NCBI GenBank assembly: GCA_018064525.1
Contig: JAGHVB010000020.1
Location: forward strand, 62,001-126,000
Length of the DNA: 64,000 nt
Reading direction: 5' to 3'
Source of the DNA: Candidatus Treponema merdequi
Lineage (GTDB): Bacteria > Spirochaetota > Spirochaetia > Treponematales > Treponemataceae
Shown here piece by piece: positions 38,816 to 46,118 of this stretch; within the stretch, counting starts at the first letter, position 1; every line of letters starts with the position of its first letter. Below the pieces are notes generated by a model that was given only the letters and a program-made list of their open reading frames with translations, was not told the DNA's origin and made no database searches. The position numbers were made by a program, and so were the translations under genes.

Positions 38816-40789
38816 ATGAACGAAAAGGCAATCGCTGCAGTTGCAACAAGTGTTCGCAGTCTTTCAATGGATGCGATTCAGAAAGCAAACTCAGGTCACC
38901 CTGGACTTCCATTGGGAGCTGCTGAAGTAGCAAGTGTTCTCTATGGAGAAATCTTAAAACACAATCCTGCAAATTCTAAGTGGGAAGACAGAGACCGCTT
39001 TGTTCTTTCTGCAGGACATGGTTCTATGCTTTTGTATTCAATTCTTCATCTTTCTGGATACAAAGTAACAATGGATGATATTAAATCATTCCGTCAGGTT
39101 GGAAGCGTATGCTGCGGTCACCCTGAATATGGTGTTACAGACGGTGTTGAATGTACTGGAGGTCCACTTGGACAGGGCGTTTCAATGGCTGTCGGAATGG
39201 CTGTTGCAGAATCAATGCTCGCTGCACGTTTTAATACTGCAAAACATACAATCGTAGATCACTATACATATTCACTTGTTGGAGAAGGATGTCTTCAGGA
39301 AGGCGTTGCATCTGAAGCTTGTTCTCTCGCTGGAAATTTAAAACTCGGTAAATTGATTGTATTCTATGACCAGAATAAAATTTCTATTGACGGTTGTACA
39401 GACATCACATTTACAGATGATATCGCAAAACGTTACGAAGCTTACGGCTGGCAGGTTTTGAAAGGTGACATGTATGATGTTGCTGGAATTGAAAAACTTG
39501 TTAACGAAGCAAAAGCCTGCAGTGATAAACCTTCTTTGATCATGCTCAAATCTGTAATCGGAAAATGCGCTCCAAAAGAAGGATGTGCTGATGTTCACGG
39601 TGCTCCACTTGGTGCTGACGGCGTAAAAGAAGCTAAAGCAAAACTTGGAATCCCTGTTGATCAGGACTTCTATGTAGTTCCAGAAGCTTACGAATATTTT
39701 AATTCTAAAAAAGCTGAATGGGCAAAAAAAGAAGCTGACTGGAATGAAACATTTGCTGCATGGGCAAAAGAAAATCCAGAATTGAAAAAACAGTGGGACG
39801 AATTCCACTCAGACGCAGTTACAAATGCTGATGTAAAAGATGTTGAATATAAAGTTGGAGATGCATGTGCTACTCGTGATGCTTCTGGAAAAGCACTCAA
39901 CGTAATCGCTGCACGCTACGGAAACCTCGTTGGTGGTTCTGCTGACCTTATGGGACCTAACAAGACAGCATTTAAAGCTGTTGATGAAGGAACATTCTCA
40001 CCAGCTAACCGCAAAGGACGCACAATTGAATATGGTATCCGTGAATTTGCAATGTCTGCAGTTTGTGCAGGTATTTCTCTCCATGGCGGACTCAGACCAT
40101 TCTGTGCAACATTCTTAGTATTTGCTGATTACTTAAGACCATCACTCCGCGTTGTATCTTTGATGAAACGTCCTGTAATCTATGTATTCACACACGACTC
40201 AATCTACGTTGGTGAAGACGGACCTACACATCAGCCGATCGAAACATTGACTTCTCTCCGCGCTATTCCTGGCGTTCAGGTAATCAGACCTGGTGACCCT
40301 GAAGAATCAATGGAAGCTTGGAAGATGGCTTACGCTTCTAAAGATCACCCTGTATGTATGGCATTCACACGCCAGGCTCTTGCAGTTTACGAAAAAGAAG
40401 ATCCAGACTGGAAGAACACAATGAAGTGTGGTGCTTACGTTGTAACAAAGGGAAGTGAAAATCCAGACATCACAATTCTTGCAAGCGGTTCAGAAGTTAA
40501 CATGGCTCTCGCTGCTGCAAAACTTGTAAGTGGAAAAACAATCCGCGTTGTATCAGTTCCAGATGTAAAAACATTTGCTTTGCAGGACAAGACAATCCGT
40601 GATTCAATCATTGGAAATGCAAAACGCGTTGTATGTACAGAAGCTGGAATTTCAATGGAATGGCTTCAGTTTACTACAAAAGAAAACTGCTTCTGCATCG
40701 ACCGCTTCGGCGAATCAGGCCCAGCAAACAAAGTTGCTGAATACCTCGGATTCACAAGCGAAAAATTGGCAGAAATGCTCAAAAAATAA
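38816..40789 (+). CDS. tkt: Transketolase
   Basis: Transketolase moves two-carbon units between pentose phosphates using thiamine diphosphate. The 657 residues carry the TPP-binding motif GEGCLQEG and the C-terminal transketolase domain with FTRQALAVYEKEDPD. The frame opens at a GTG at 38801, but GAGG (38803-38806) is 9 nt from the ATG at 38816, which gives MNEKAIAAVATSVRSL. It follows the PTS IIA gene closely. Confidence 0.97.
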   Translation: MNEKAIAAVATSVRSLSMDAIQKANSGHPGLPLGAAEVASVLYGEILKHNPANSKWEDRDRFVLSAGHGSMLLYSILHLSGYKVTMDDIKSFRQVGSVCCGHPEYGVTDGVECTGGPLGQGVSMAVGMAVAESMLAARFNTAKHTIVDHYTYSLVGEGCLQEGVASEACSLAGNLKLGKLIVFYDQNKISIDGCTDITFTDDIAKRYEAYGWQVLKGDMYDVAGIEKLVNEAKACSDKPSLIMLKSVIGKCAPKEGCADVHGAPLGADGVKEAKAKLGIPVDQDFYVVPEAYEYFNSKKAEWAKKEADWNETFAAWAKENPELKKQWDEFHSDAVTNADVKDVEYKVGDACATRDASGKALNVIAARYGNLVGGSADLMGPNKTAFKAVDEGTFSPANRKGRTIEYGIREFAMSAVCAGISLHGGLRPFCATFLVFADYLRPSLRVVSLMKRPVIYVFTHDSIYVGEDGPTHQPIETLTSLRAIPGVQVIRPGDPEESMEAWKMAYASKDHPVCMAFTRQALAVYEKEDPDWKNTMKCGAYVVTKGSENPDITILASGSEVNMALAAAKLVSGKTIRVVSVPDVKTFALQDKTIRDSIIGNAKRVVCTEAGISMEWLQFTTKENCFCIDRFGESGPANKVAEYLGFTSEKLAEMLKK

Positions 40790-40796
40790 CTTTCTC

Positions 40797-40949
40797 AGGG
40801 TTCCAGGGGAGTGCCCCTGGACCTCCGTTTTCTTAGGAGGGAGAGAAGGGCTTAATTCGAAGCAGCCCTTCTCTCCCTCCTAAAACCTCCCACTCATCCT
40901 GCACGACCAGGAGGACCTGGACCCCTCGCCACATTGCTACGCTCGTGGC
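40797..40949. repeat. GC-rich nested palindromic repeat element
   Basis: Four hairpins stand in a row: 40802-40809 with 40814-40821 (8 bp), 40833-40852 with 40864-40883 (20 bp perfect), 40907-40911 with 40916-40920 (5 bp) and 40928-40932 with 40945-40949 (5 bp). The composition is far richer in G+C than its neighbours. No coding signal is seen. It resembles a REP/BIME-type or non-autonomous mobile repeat; it could also end tkt transcription. Confidence 0.75.
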
Positions 40950-40972
40950 ATATTTTTACCGATAATCAAATT

Positions 40973-41761
40973 ATGAAAAAATACATTTTTAGTTTAATTT
41001 TAATCTCATGCATTATAAGTTCCACTTATGCAAATGCGATTTATAAAAAGAGTGCTGTTGCTTCGTTTTATGCGGAGGACTTTCATGGAAAGAAAACTTC
41101 GAACGGGGAAATTTTTAATATGTGGGCGATGACCTGCGCGCATAAGATGCTTCCGTTTGGGACTATTTTGAAAGTTGTTAATTTGAGCAATGGAAAATGG
41201 GTGGAAGTTCGCGTGAATGACAGAGGGCCGTTTGTCGGGACTCGTGAAATCGATTTGTCGAAGGGCGCTGCAAGTAAGCTCGGGATGATCGGCAAGGGAA
41301 CGCAGAAGGTAAGACTTGAAATTGTAAAGCTTGGAAAATATACAAAGGACAGTGTCGTGACTGCAAAGAAAGCGTGTCAGATGGCTGGAATTAAATATTA
41401 TCAGGTGAGCATGTCTTCGCTTGAACAGACTGATGTTAAGAAAAATGAATCGATAACTGTTCTTGAAACAAATGTCGGTGATGAAAAATTTTCAAATGCA
41501 AAAAAAACTGTTGTGCGTGAATCGGGCAAGAGATGGGACATTCAGCTCGGAGCATTTGGTTCAAAAGATAATGCCGTTAATTTTGGAAGGAAAGTTAAGA
41601 AAGACGGATTTTCAAATGTTGCTACACAGACTGTAGTTTCAAAAAATATTGTCCGAGTTGTAATTAAAGATATCGGAACAGAAGAAATTTCTGAATATGA
41701 ATCACGACTGATTGCAGCAGGCTATGAAAACTGGACCATACGAGAAAGAAAAATAAATTAG
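40973..41761 (+). CDS. rlpA: RlpA-like septal protein with SPOR domain
   Basis: RlpA proteins are lytic transglycosylases or binders of denuded peptidoglycan at the septum. The 262 residues have an export signal (1-22; LISC at 10-13 could alternatively be a lipobox), a double-psi barrel with [17 protein letters not shown], His57 and NDRGPF (82-87, Asp83), and a C-terminal SPOR domain from about residue 188. The frame opens upstream inside the palindromic repeat, but the ATG at 40973 starts the signal peptide. No clear ribosome binding site is seen. Confidence 0.9.
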   Translation: MKKYIFSLILISCIISSTYANAIYKKSAVASFYAEDFHGKKTSNGEIFNMWAMTCAHKMLPFGTILKVVNLSNGKWVEVRVNDRGPFVGTREIDLSKGAASKLGMIGKGTQKVRLEIVKLGKYTKDSVVTAKKACQMAGIKYYQVSMSSLEQTDVKKNESITVLETNVGDEKFSNAKKTVVRESGKRWDIQLGAFGSKDNAVNFGRKVKKDGFSNVATQTVVSKNIVRVVIKDIGTEEISEYESRLIAAGYENWTIRERKIN

Positions 41762-41809
41762 AAGGAAAAATTACATAGATAAATTAGTTTTAAAATCTAG
41801 GTGGGCAAA

Positions 41810-42619
41810 ATGTCAGAAGAAAAAATCGTAAACGAAACAAAAACTCCAAACACAATTTCAACTCTTGTAAACGATTTAAAAAATCTTGGAATAAAAAGCG
41901 GAATGAATCTTATTGTTCATTCATCACTCAGTTCAATCGGCTGGGTGTGCGGTGGTGCGCAGAGCGTCATCATGGCGCTTGAAGAAGTTTTGACAGCAGA
42001 TGGAACTTTAGTAATGCCGGCTCATTCGTGCAATTTATCAGATCCTTCGCACTGGGGAAATCCTTCTGTTCCGGAAAACTGGTGGCAGACAATAAAAGAC
42101 GAAATGCCGGCTTTTGATAAAGATTTGACTCCTACTTGCGGAATGGGAATTATTGCAGAAACTTTTCGTAAACAAAATGGCGTTGTTAGAAGCAGTCATC
42201 CTTCCTGTTCATTTGCGGCATGGGGAAAAAATAAAGATTATATTATTTCTGATAATCATTATGATTTTGCGCAGAATGATGAAAGCCCGATCGGCCGCCT
42301 GAACGAACTTGATGGCTTTATTCTTTTACTTGGTGTTGATTATGATTCAAACACATCGCTTCATCTTGCAGAATACAGAGCTGATTACAAAGACAAGATG
42401 ATTGTTCCAGACGGTTTTCCTGTTATTGAAAATGGAAAGAAAATCTGGATTGAGGTAAAAGATATTCTTTATAACGATGAAGATTTTTGTGAAATTGGAA
42501 ATGCGTTTGAAAAAACCGGAAAGGTTATTATCGGAAAAGTTGGAAATGCAGTTTGTAAATTAATGAAGCAGAGAGAACTTGTTGATTTTGCAAAAGACTG
42601 GATGGAAAAGAACAGATAA
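41810..42619 (+). CDS. AAC(3)-family N-acetyltransferase
   Basis: The 269 residues fit the aminoglycoside 3-N-acetyltransferase family (YokD-like), with HSSLSSIGWVCGGAQSVI, LVMPAHSCNLSDPS, and HPSCSFAAWG. Members use acetyl-CoA; many chromosomal ones do not confer resistance, so substrate is not assigned. The ATG at 41810 has GGTGG 5 nt upstream and is preferred to an in-frame GTG at 41801. Confidence 0.87.
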   Translation: MSEEKIVNETKTPNTISTLVNDLKNLGIKSGMNLIVHSSLSSIGWVCGGAQSVIMALEEVLTADGTLVMPAHSCNLSDPSHWGNPSVPENWWQTIKDEMPAFDKDLTPTCGMGIIAETFRKQNGVVRSSHPSCSFAAWGKNKDYIISDNHYDFAQNDESPIGRLNELDGFILLLGVDYDSNTSLHLAEYRADYKDKMIVPDGFPVIENGKKIWIEVKDILYNDEDFCEIGNAFEKTGKVIIGKVGNAVCKLMKQRELVDFAKDWMEKNR

Positions 42620-42644
42620 AAAATAGTTTTAGAAAAAGTAAAAA

Positions 42645-43922
42645 ATGTTAAATTTAGAAAAGTATGCTGATGTATTAAAAAAAGTAAAAGATGTCCTTCT
42701 TAAAATCGGGATTATTCCTCTCTGGTTGATTGTATTAGTTCTTGATTTTCTTATCATCAAATTTGTGTTTTTGAAATTGATGAATAAACAGGATAAAACA
42801 ATCGATATGGATGTCAAAGGTATCTGGTGCTTTTTATGCATTGTCGCTGCAGATTTTGCAACATTCATATTCTTTTTTATGGCTTATTATAGTTTTAAAA
42901 AACGAATTGAAATTGGAATTGAAGGCGGATTCTGGTGGTGCGTTGTCGTAACTTGTGTTCTGGGATTCTTCCTTTATATACAGTTTGTTCCAGGTTTTAA
43001 TGATGATCAGAAAAATCCAAATCAAAAGTCTGATTCAAAAGATATTGCAAGACCAGAAGATCTAAAACAGGTGCAGACTGATGCCCCACGAATTGAACAA
43101 AAACTTAAATGGTATGACAAGTTTGAATTATGGGAAAATTTAATAACAGATAAATTTCTTGAGTTCTTTGAACTGGAAGATCAAAAGTACAGGCCGGTTC
43201 GTGAAAAAAAGTTTATAGTAGCATCTTCAATAAGTGTTCTTCTGGTAACTCTTCCATTTTTTCCGTTTATGTTGATTGGTAAATATCTTTTTGATTCTGA
43301 TGTTCCTTATATACAGTGGTTTGTCTCGGGTGTAATTTGCAAACTTTTTAAAATTAATCCTGAAATAGATGCAGCAAAAAATTCCGAAAGATTTGAAAAA
43401 CGAAGAAAACGAAAAGCCGTAGTTAGAAATATCATAAGAAGAATAGTTTACGGATTTCTCGGACTGTTATGCGTCGGAATAATGTCTCTTGCTTTATTTG
43501 TATCCTTTAAAGGCGTTAAAATGATTGTAGTTAATATTTGTGCATGCTGTTCAAAACAACAGTATCATGGAAAAGTTCTTGAAAATAAATATAGTAGATA
43601 CGGCAGAGGAACTCACAATTATTGTGCTACAGTTGAATTTGAAGCTGACGGAAAAACATACACATATAAAATTGTTTATGATTCTGCAAATCCGATTAAC
43701 GATATTACCGGTATTGATAAGAAAAATAAAAAGGGTGATGATGTAATAGTCTGTGTTACAAAACATTATGTCATATTAAAAAATACTGTTTTAAATTCAA
43801 TATTAAATAATTTATTTCTTTTTATCTGCTTTTTAGTACTGGCTGTTCCGTTTGGAATAGGAGCTTATTTCTGCGGAGCAAAAGTAATTAAGGGACCTGA
43901 TAAGGAAGTTCCGCTTGATTAA
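42645..43922 (+). CDS. Multi-pass membrane protein of unknown function
   Basis: The 425 residues show about six membrane segments: three near the N-terminus (about 22-45, 62-85, 98-118), one near 195-215, one near 275-300 and one near 385-410. Between the last two lies a soluble part (about 305-380) with VEFEADGKTYTYKIVYDS, reminiscent of DUF3592. I cannot assign a function. Two hairpins follow the gene. Confidence 0.65.
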   Translation: MLNLEKYADVLKKVKDVLLKIGIIPLWLIVLVLDFLIIKFVFLKLMNKQDKTIDMDVKGIWCFLCIVAADFATFIFFFMAYYSFKKRIEIGIEGGFWWCVVVTCVLGFFLYIQFVPGFNDDQKNPNQKSDSKDIARPEDLKQVQTDAPRIEQKLKWYDKFELWENLITDKFLEFFELEDQKYRPVREKKFIVASSISVLLVTLPFFPFMLIGKYLFDSDVPYIQWFVSGVICKLFKINPEIDAAKNSERFEKRRKRKAVVRNIIRRIVYGFLGLLCVGIMSLALFVSFKGVKMIVVNICACCSKQQYHGKVLENKYSRYGRGTHNYCATVEFEADGKTYTYKIVYDSANPINDITGIDKKNKKGDDVIVCVTKHYVILKNTVLNSILNNLFLFICFLVLAVPFGIGAYFCGAKVIKGPDKEVPLD

Positions 43923-43938
43923 GGAATGTGTATAAAAA

Positions 43939-43967
43939 GGACCCGCATCACAAAAGTGACACGGGCC
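43939..43967 (-). terminator. Terminator of the leftward hsp20 gene
   Basis: An imperfect stem (43939-43951 with 43956-43967) closes an AAAA loop; on the minus strand it is followed by TTTTT (complement of 43934-43938). It suits the hsp20 transcript coming from the right. Confidence 0.6.
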
Positions 43968-43987
43968 GGGGTAAGGAGTAGGAGGAG

Positions 43988-44020
43988 TCCGCGGCAAGAG
44001 AGAACCGCGGATTTTATTTT
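43988..44020 (+). terminator. Terminator of the rightward membrane-protein gene
   Basis: A perfect 7-bp stem (43988-43994 with 44005-44011) with a 10-nt loop is followed by TTTTATTTT on the plus strand. Confidence 0.7.
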
Positions 44021-44027
44021 CTATGCT

Positions 44028-44471
44028 TTATGCAGTGATTGCAATTTTTTTAGGAGCTGCAAGTGCTTTGCGTGGAATGCAGATGTTAAGAACTCCGTTT
44101 TTGAAAGTTGCCTGGACTTTTTCTGCATCGATGTCGTCTGGTAAAGTAAAGCGTCGTGAGAAACTTGATAAACGGCGTTCGCGGATGAGCCATTTTGATT
44201 TTGCGTTTTCGCTGTCGTTTTTCTTGTCTTCATTATCTTCGCTTGAAGTTTCTTTTGTTTCTTCTTTTTTTGAAGAAATAGTCAGAATACCTCTGTCGAG
44301 TTCAAGTTCCACGTCCTTTTCTGAGCGTCCTGGTAAATCCATTTCAAGTGTGTAAGAATCATTGTTTTCTTTGACATCAACTTTTGGAGTTACTGCTGAA
44401 TACTGAAATTCACGCATTGCGCCATCGAATGCGTCGCCGAAAAGTGAGTTTAAAAGTGAAAGTTCGTTCAT
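44028..44471 (-). CDS. Small heat-shock protein, Hsp20/alpha-crystallin family
   Basis: This ATP-independent chaperone has 147 residues with an alpha-crystallin domain: PKVDVKENNDSYTLEMDLPG and the end FKNGVLNICIPRK, where ICI is the I-x-I-type tail. An acidic, Ser/Lys-rich insert (about residues 70-93) splits the domain. The frame extends 15 codons upstream, but AAAGGAG stands just before the ATG at 44471. That site lies inside a hairpin (44476-44495). Confidence 0.93.
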   Translation of the reverse strand: MNELSLLNSLFGDAFDGAMREFQYSAVTPKVDVKENNDSYTLEMDLPGRSEKDVELELDRGILTISSKKEETKETSSEDNEDKKNDSENAKSKWLIRERRLSSFSRRFTLPDDIDAEKVQATFKNGVLNICIPRKALAAPKKIAITA

Positions 44472-44475
44472 ATAA

Positions 44476-44514
44476 TTTCTCCTTTGCAAAGGAAACTGCT
44501 TTTTCGCAAGTTCC
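44476..44514 (-). promoter_or_regulatory. Hairpin covering the hsp20 ribosome binding site (RNA thermometer candidate)
   Basis: In the leftward message, UUUCC and the next UU pair with AAGGAGAAA around UGCA; the DNA core is the 12-bp palindrome CCTTTGCAAAGG at 44481-44492. This masks the AAAGGAG. The same UUUCC can instead pair with an upstream GGAA as part of a 9-nt stem (44491-44499 with 44506-44514). Small heat-shock genes are classic sites of such thermometers; the function here is inference. Confidence 0.5.
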
Positions 44515-44568
44515 ATCTGCTGTTAATTTATAGATTTTAGCCCGGCTTTCTGCCTGACACTTATATTA

Positions 44569-44587
44569 TTGCAGGATGTGTGCCAAC
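44569..44587 (-). promoter_or_regulatory. Sigma-54-like promoter candidate for hsp20
   Basis: On the minus strand TTGGCACACATCCTGCAA has the GG and GC pairs exactly 10 nt apart, as in -24/-12 promoters (TGGCAC-N5-TTGC with one mismatch). A sigma-70 reading (TTGGCA with TATAAG at 15-nt spacing) is also possible. Confidence 0.4.
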
Positions 44588-44833
44588 TTTTATTTTTTTG
44601 ATGGAATTTGGGTATTTTTGACATTTGAGAGAGGTTTTGAGCAGGTTTTGTATGATTTTGCAGGTTGAATTTGGGAAAATTCCACCCGAAGAATAAAAAG
44701 ATGCGTCAAAATATCAATATGTATCAAAATGACCAGAAAATATGTGTCAAATTGAAACACTTATATATATAATTTCATAAAATTGAATCATGAAAAACGA
44801 TTAACAAAAATTTAAAAATGGCACAGAATGATA
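44588..44833. other. AT-rich gene-free stretch before the tRNA cluster
   Basis: No gene is seen. It contains three imperfect copies of ATRTGTRTCAAAAT (44701-44712, 44717-44730, 44740-44753) and two copies of a TGGAATTT-type motif (44602, and inverted at 44677). Their role is unknown. Confidence 0.4.
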
Positions 44834-44862
44834 TTGACATATTTTTTGAAATTCAATATATT
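44834..44862 (+). promoter_or_regulatory. Promoter of the tRNA cluster
   Basis: A perfect TTGACA (44834-44839), a 17-nt spacer and TATATT (44857-44862) stand 12 nt before the first tRNA. This is the best sigma-70-type promoter in the window. Confidence 0.8.
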
Positions 44863-44874
44863 AACACTACACAT

Positions 44875-44945
44875 TCCCCGATTGTGTAATGGTAGCACTT
44901 CAGATTCTGGTTCTGACTGTGGGGGTTCGAATCCTCCTTGGGGAA
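44875..44945 (+). tRNA. tRNA-Gln (anticodon CTG)
   Basis: The cloverleaf closes well: acceptor TCCCCGA with TTGGGGA, D stem GTGT/GCAC, anticodon stem TCAGA/TCTGA with loop TTCTGGT, and T arm GGGGG TTCGAAT CCTCC. The anticodon CTG reads CAG (glutamine). CCA is not encoded. A terminator-like hairpin follows. Confidence 0.93.
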
Positions 44946-44950
44946 CTAAA

Positions 44951-44977
44951 AGGTTGCCAGCTTGGCAACCTTTTTTT
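44951..44977 (+). terminator. Hairpin and T-run between tRNA-Gln and tRNA-Glu
   Basis: A perfect 9-bp stem (44951-44959 with 44963-44971, loop GCT) is followed by seven T. It ends only 4 nt before tRNA-Glu. No separate promoter for tRNA-Glu is seen, so it may act as a partial terminator. Confidence 0.85.
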
Positions 44978-44981
44978 GTAA

Positions 44982-45053
44982 GGTCCCTTCGTCTATCGGC
45001 TAGGACGTGACCCTCTCAAGGTCGAAAGACGGGTTCGATTCCCGTAGGGACCG
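44982..45053 (+). tRNA. tRNA-Glu (anticodon CTC)
   Basis: Acceptor GGTCCCT pairs with AGGGACC; the anticodon stem is TGACC/GGTCG with loop CTCTCAA, so the anticodon is CTC (GAG, glutamate). The T arm is CGGGT TCGATTC CCGTA-like with the usual TTCGA core. CCA is not encoded. Confidence 0.93.
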
Positions 45054-45194
45054 AACCCGGAGGGTTTGATGTCTGCAAAAGTCGAAGACTTTTGACGTCA
45101 AATAATTTCTACTAGGCAAACGAGATGCGAAGCAGCTCGTATTCCCGTAGGGGTATTAAAACAGTTTTTAGTGAGGAAACTCATTGGAATATTA
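45054..45194 (+). repeat. Spacer with hairpin and duplicated tRNA-Glu 3' end
   Basis: A long hairpin (45065-45072 with 45095-45102, and 45076-45083 with 45087-45094) is followed by GCGAAGC near 45127-45133, then CTCGT and a 12-nt exact copy of the tRNA-Glu 3' part (ATTCCCGTAGGG, 45141-45152; original 45038-45049). No gene is seen. Confidence 0.6.
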
Positions 45195-45267
45195 GGGCCA
45201 TTAGCTCAGCGGTTAGAGCAGAGGACTCATAATCCTTTGGTCCCCGGTTCAAATCCAGGATGGCCCA
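45195..45267 (+). tRNA. tRNA-Ile2 (CAT anticodon, lysidine type)
   Basis: Acceptor GGGCCAT pairs with ATGGCCC; the anticodon loop is CTCATAA. The body (AGCTCAGCGGTTAGAGCAG and ACTCATAATC) matches the E. coli tRNA-Ile2 pattern rather than tRNA-Met, so the C34 is expected to be changed to lysidine to read AUA. The T stem has one C-A mismatch (CCCGG against CCAGG). CCA is not encoded. Confidence 0.88.
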
Positions 45268-45272
45268 AAAAA

Positions 45273-45314
45273 AATAAAGGGTGTCTCCCAAAAGGGAGAC
45301 ACCCTTTATTTTTT
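45273..45314. terminator. Bidirectional terminator after tRNA-Ile2
   Basis: A 17-bp stem (AATAAAGGGTGTCTCCC with its complement, core 45279-45289 with 45294-45304) closes a 4-A loop. T-rich ends occur on both strands, so it can serve the tRNA cluster and the leftward gene at 45452. Confidence 0.93.
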
Positions 45315-45324
45315 GGGGAGCCAA

Positions 45325-45451
45325 AAGAGCGAAGCTCGTATGGCCCACAGCGACGGAGGTGCTGTTCGATTTCAGACAGACAAACAGAAATCTCAGATGT
45401 ATGACACTTCAGAGATTTACGAGGTCTGGAATAAATTCAAACTGTCGTTTT
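45325..45451. repeat. Duplicated tRNA-Ile2 3' end and spacer
   Basis: GAGCGAAGCTCGT (45327-45339) is followed by ATGGCCCA (45340-45347), an exact copy of the last 8 bases of tRNA-Ile2 (45260-45267). An AAATCTC/GAGATTT hairpin lies further right (about 45389-45420). No gene is seen. Confidence 0.5.
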
Positions 45452-45940
45452 TTATTTTCGTCCGGTTTTTACACCTGTTTTTTCAAGTTTGAGTGTACTT
45501 ATGACTGGTTCATCGTACATAAGTTGAACTGTAATTTCTACTGTTGGTTTGTGAACAACTTTGAAAACAATAACTCCTTCTGATGGAACATCTTTTTTTA
45601 AATCTGTAATTGTTTCGTATTGCTTGGAAATTTCACCCCAGTATTTTTCTGAAGGTGAATTATCAATTATTGCTATTGTTAAACTTGCAAGATCTATGTT
45701 TGGTGTAATTTTGTAGTGAACTTCAATGATATCACCTGGTTCCGGAAAATCTCCTGCAAAGTATTTAGTAAATTTTGGGGCGTTTGTATTCTGATAATTT
45801 GGGCCGTACTGGTTTTTTTCAATTCGTACGGAAGGACCAGACTGTGAAGATCCTAAATCGATGACATAAGTTTTTGCCTGTGCAAATGCAGCAAATGCAG
45901 CAGTAATTGTAATTAAAGCAGCCATTAAAATTTTTTTCAT
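45452..45940 (-). CDS. Exported protein of unknown function
   Basis: The 162 residues open with a clear signal peptide (MKKILMAALITITAAFAAFAQA). The mature part is short and beta-rich, with DLGSSQSGPSVRIE and GDIIEVHYKI, as in a small beta-sandwich, but I recognise no family. AGGAG precedes the ATG at 45940; an upstream in-frame ATG would put extra charged residues before the signal peptide. It is divergent from the GH25 gene. Confidence 0.7.
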   Translation of the reverse strand: MKKILMAALITITAAFAAFAQAKTYVIDLGSSQSGPSVRIEKNQYGPNYQNTNAPKFTKYFAGDFPEPGDIIEVHYKITPNIDLASLTIAIIDNSPSEKYWGEISKQYETITDLKKDVPSEGVIVFKVVHKPTVEITVQLMYDEPVISTLKLEKTGVKTGRK

Positions 45941-46118
45941 TTGTGTTCTCCTGAAATGTTTTTTCTCCTTATAAAAGTCTACCACTGATTGAAAAAAAAT
46001 CCATAAAAAAAATATATGATATATAAAAATTGTTGTTTTTTTGTTATTATTTGGAAATTCTTATTATGTAGTTCCTCCTGAATTTTAAATTAAAAATGAA
46101 GGCGGAATCTGGAGAAAT

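Noticed and set aside
45103..45116. AATTTCTACT, similar to the start of Cas12a CRISPR repeats
   Set aside because: It occurs once, without the matching repeat end, an array or cas genes.
44828..45404. Rightward open frames across the tRNA genes
   Set aside because: They read through complete tRNA cloverleaves and terminators.
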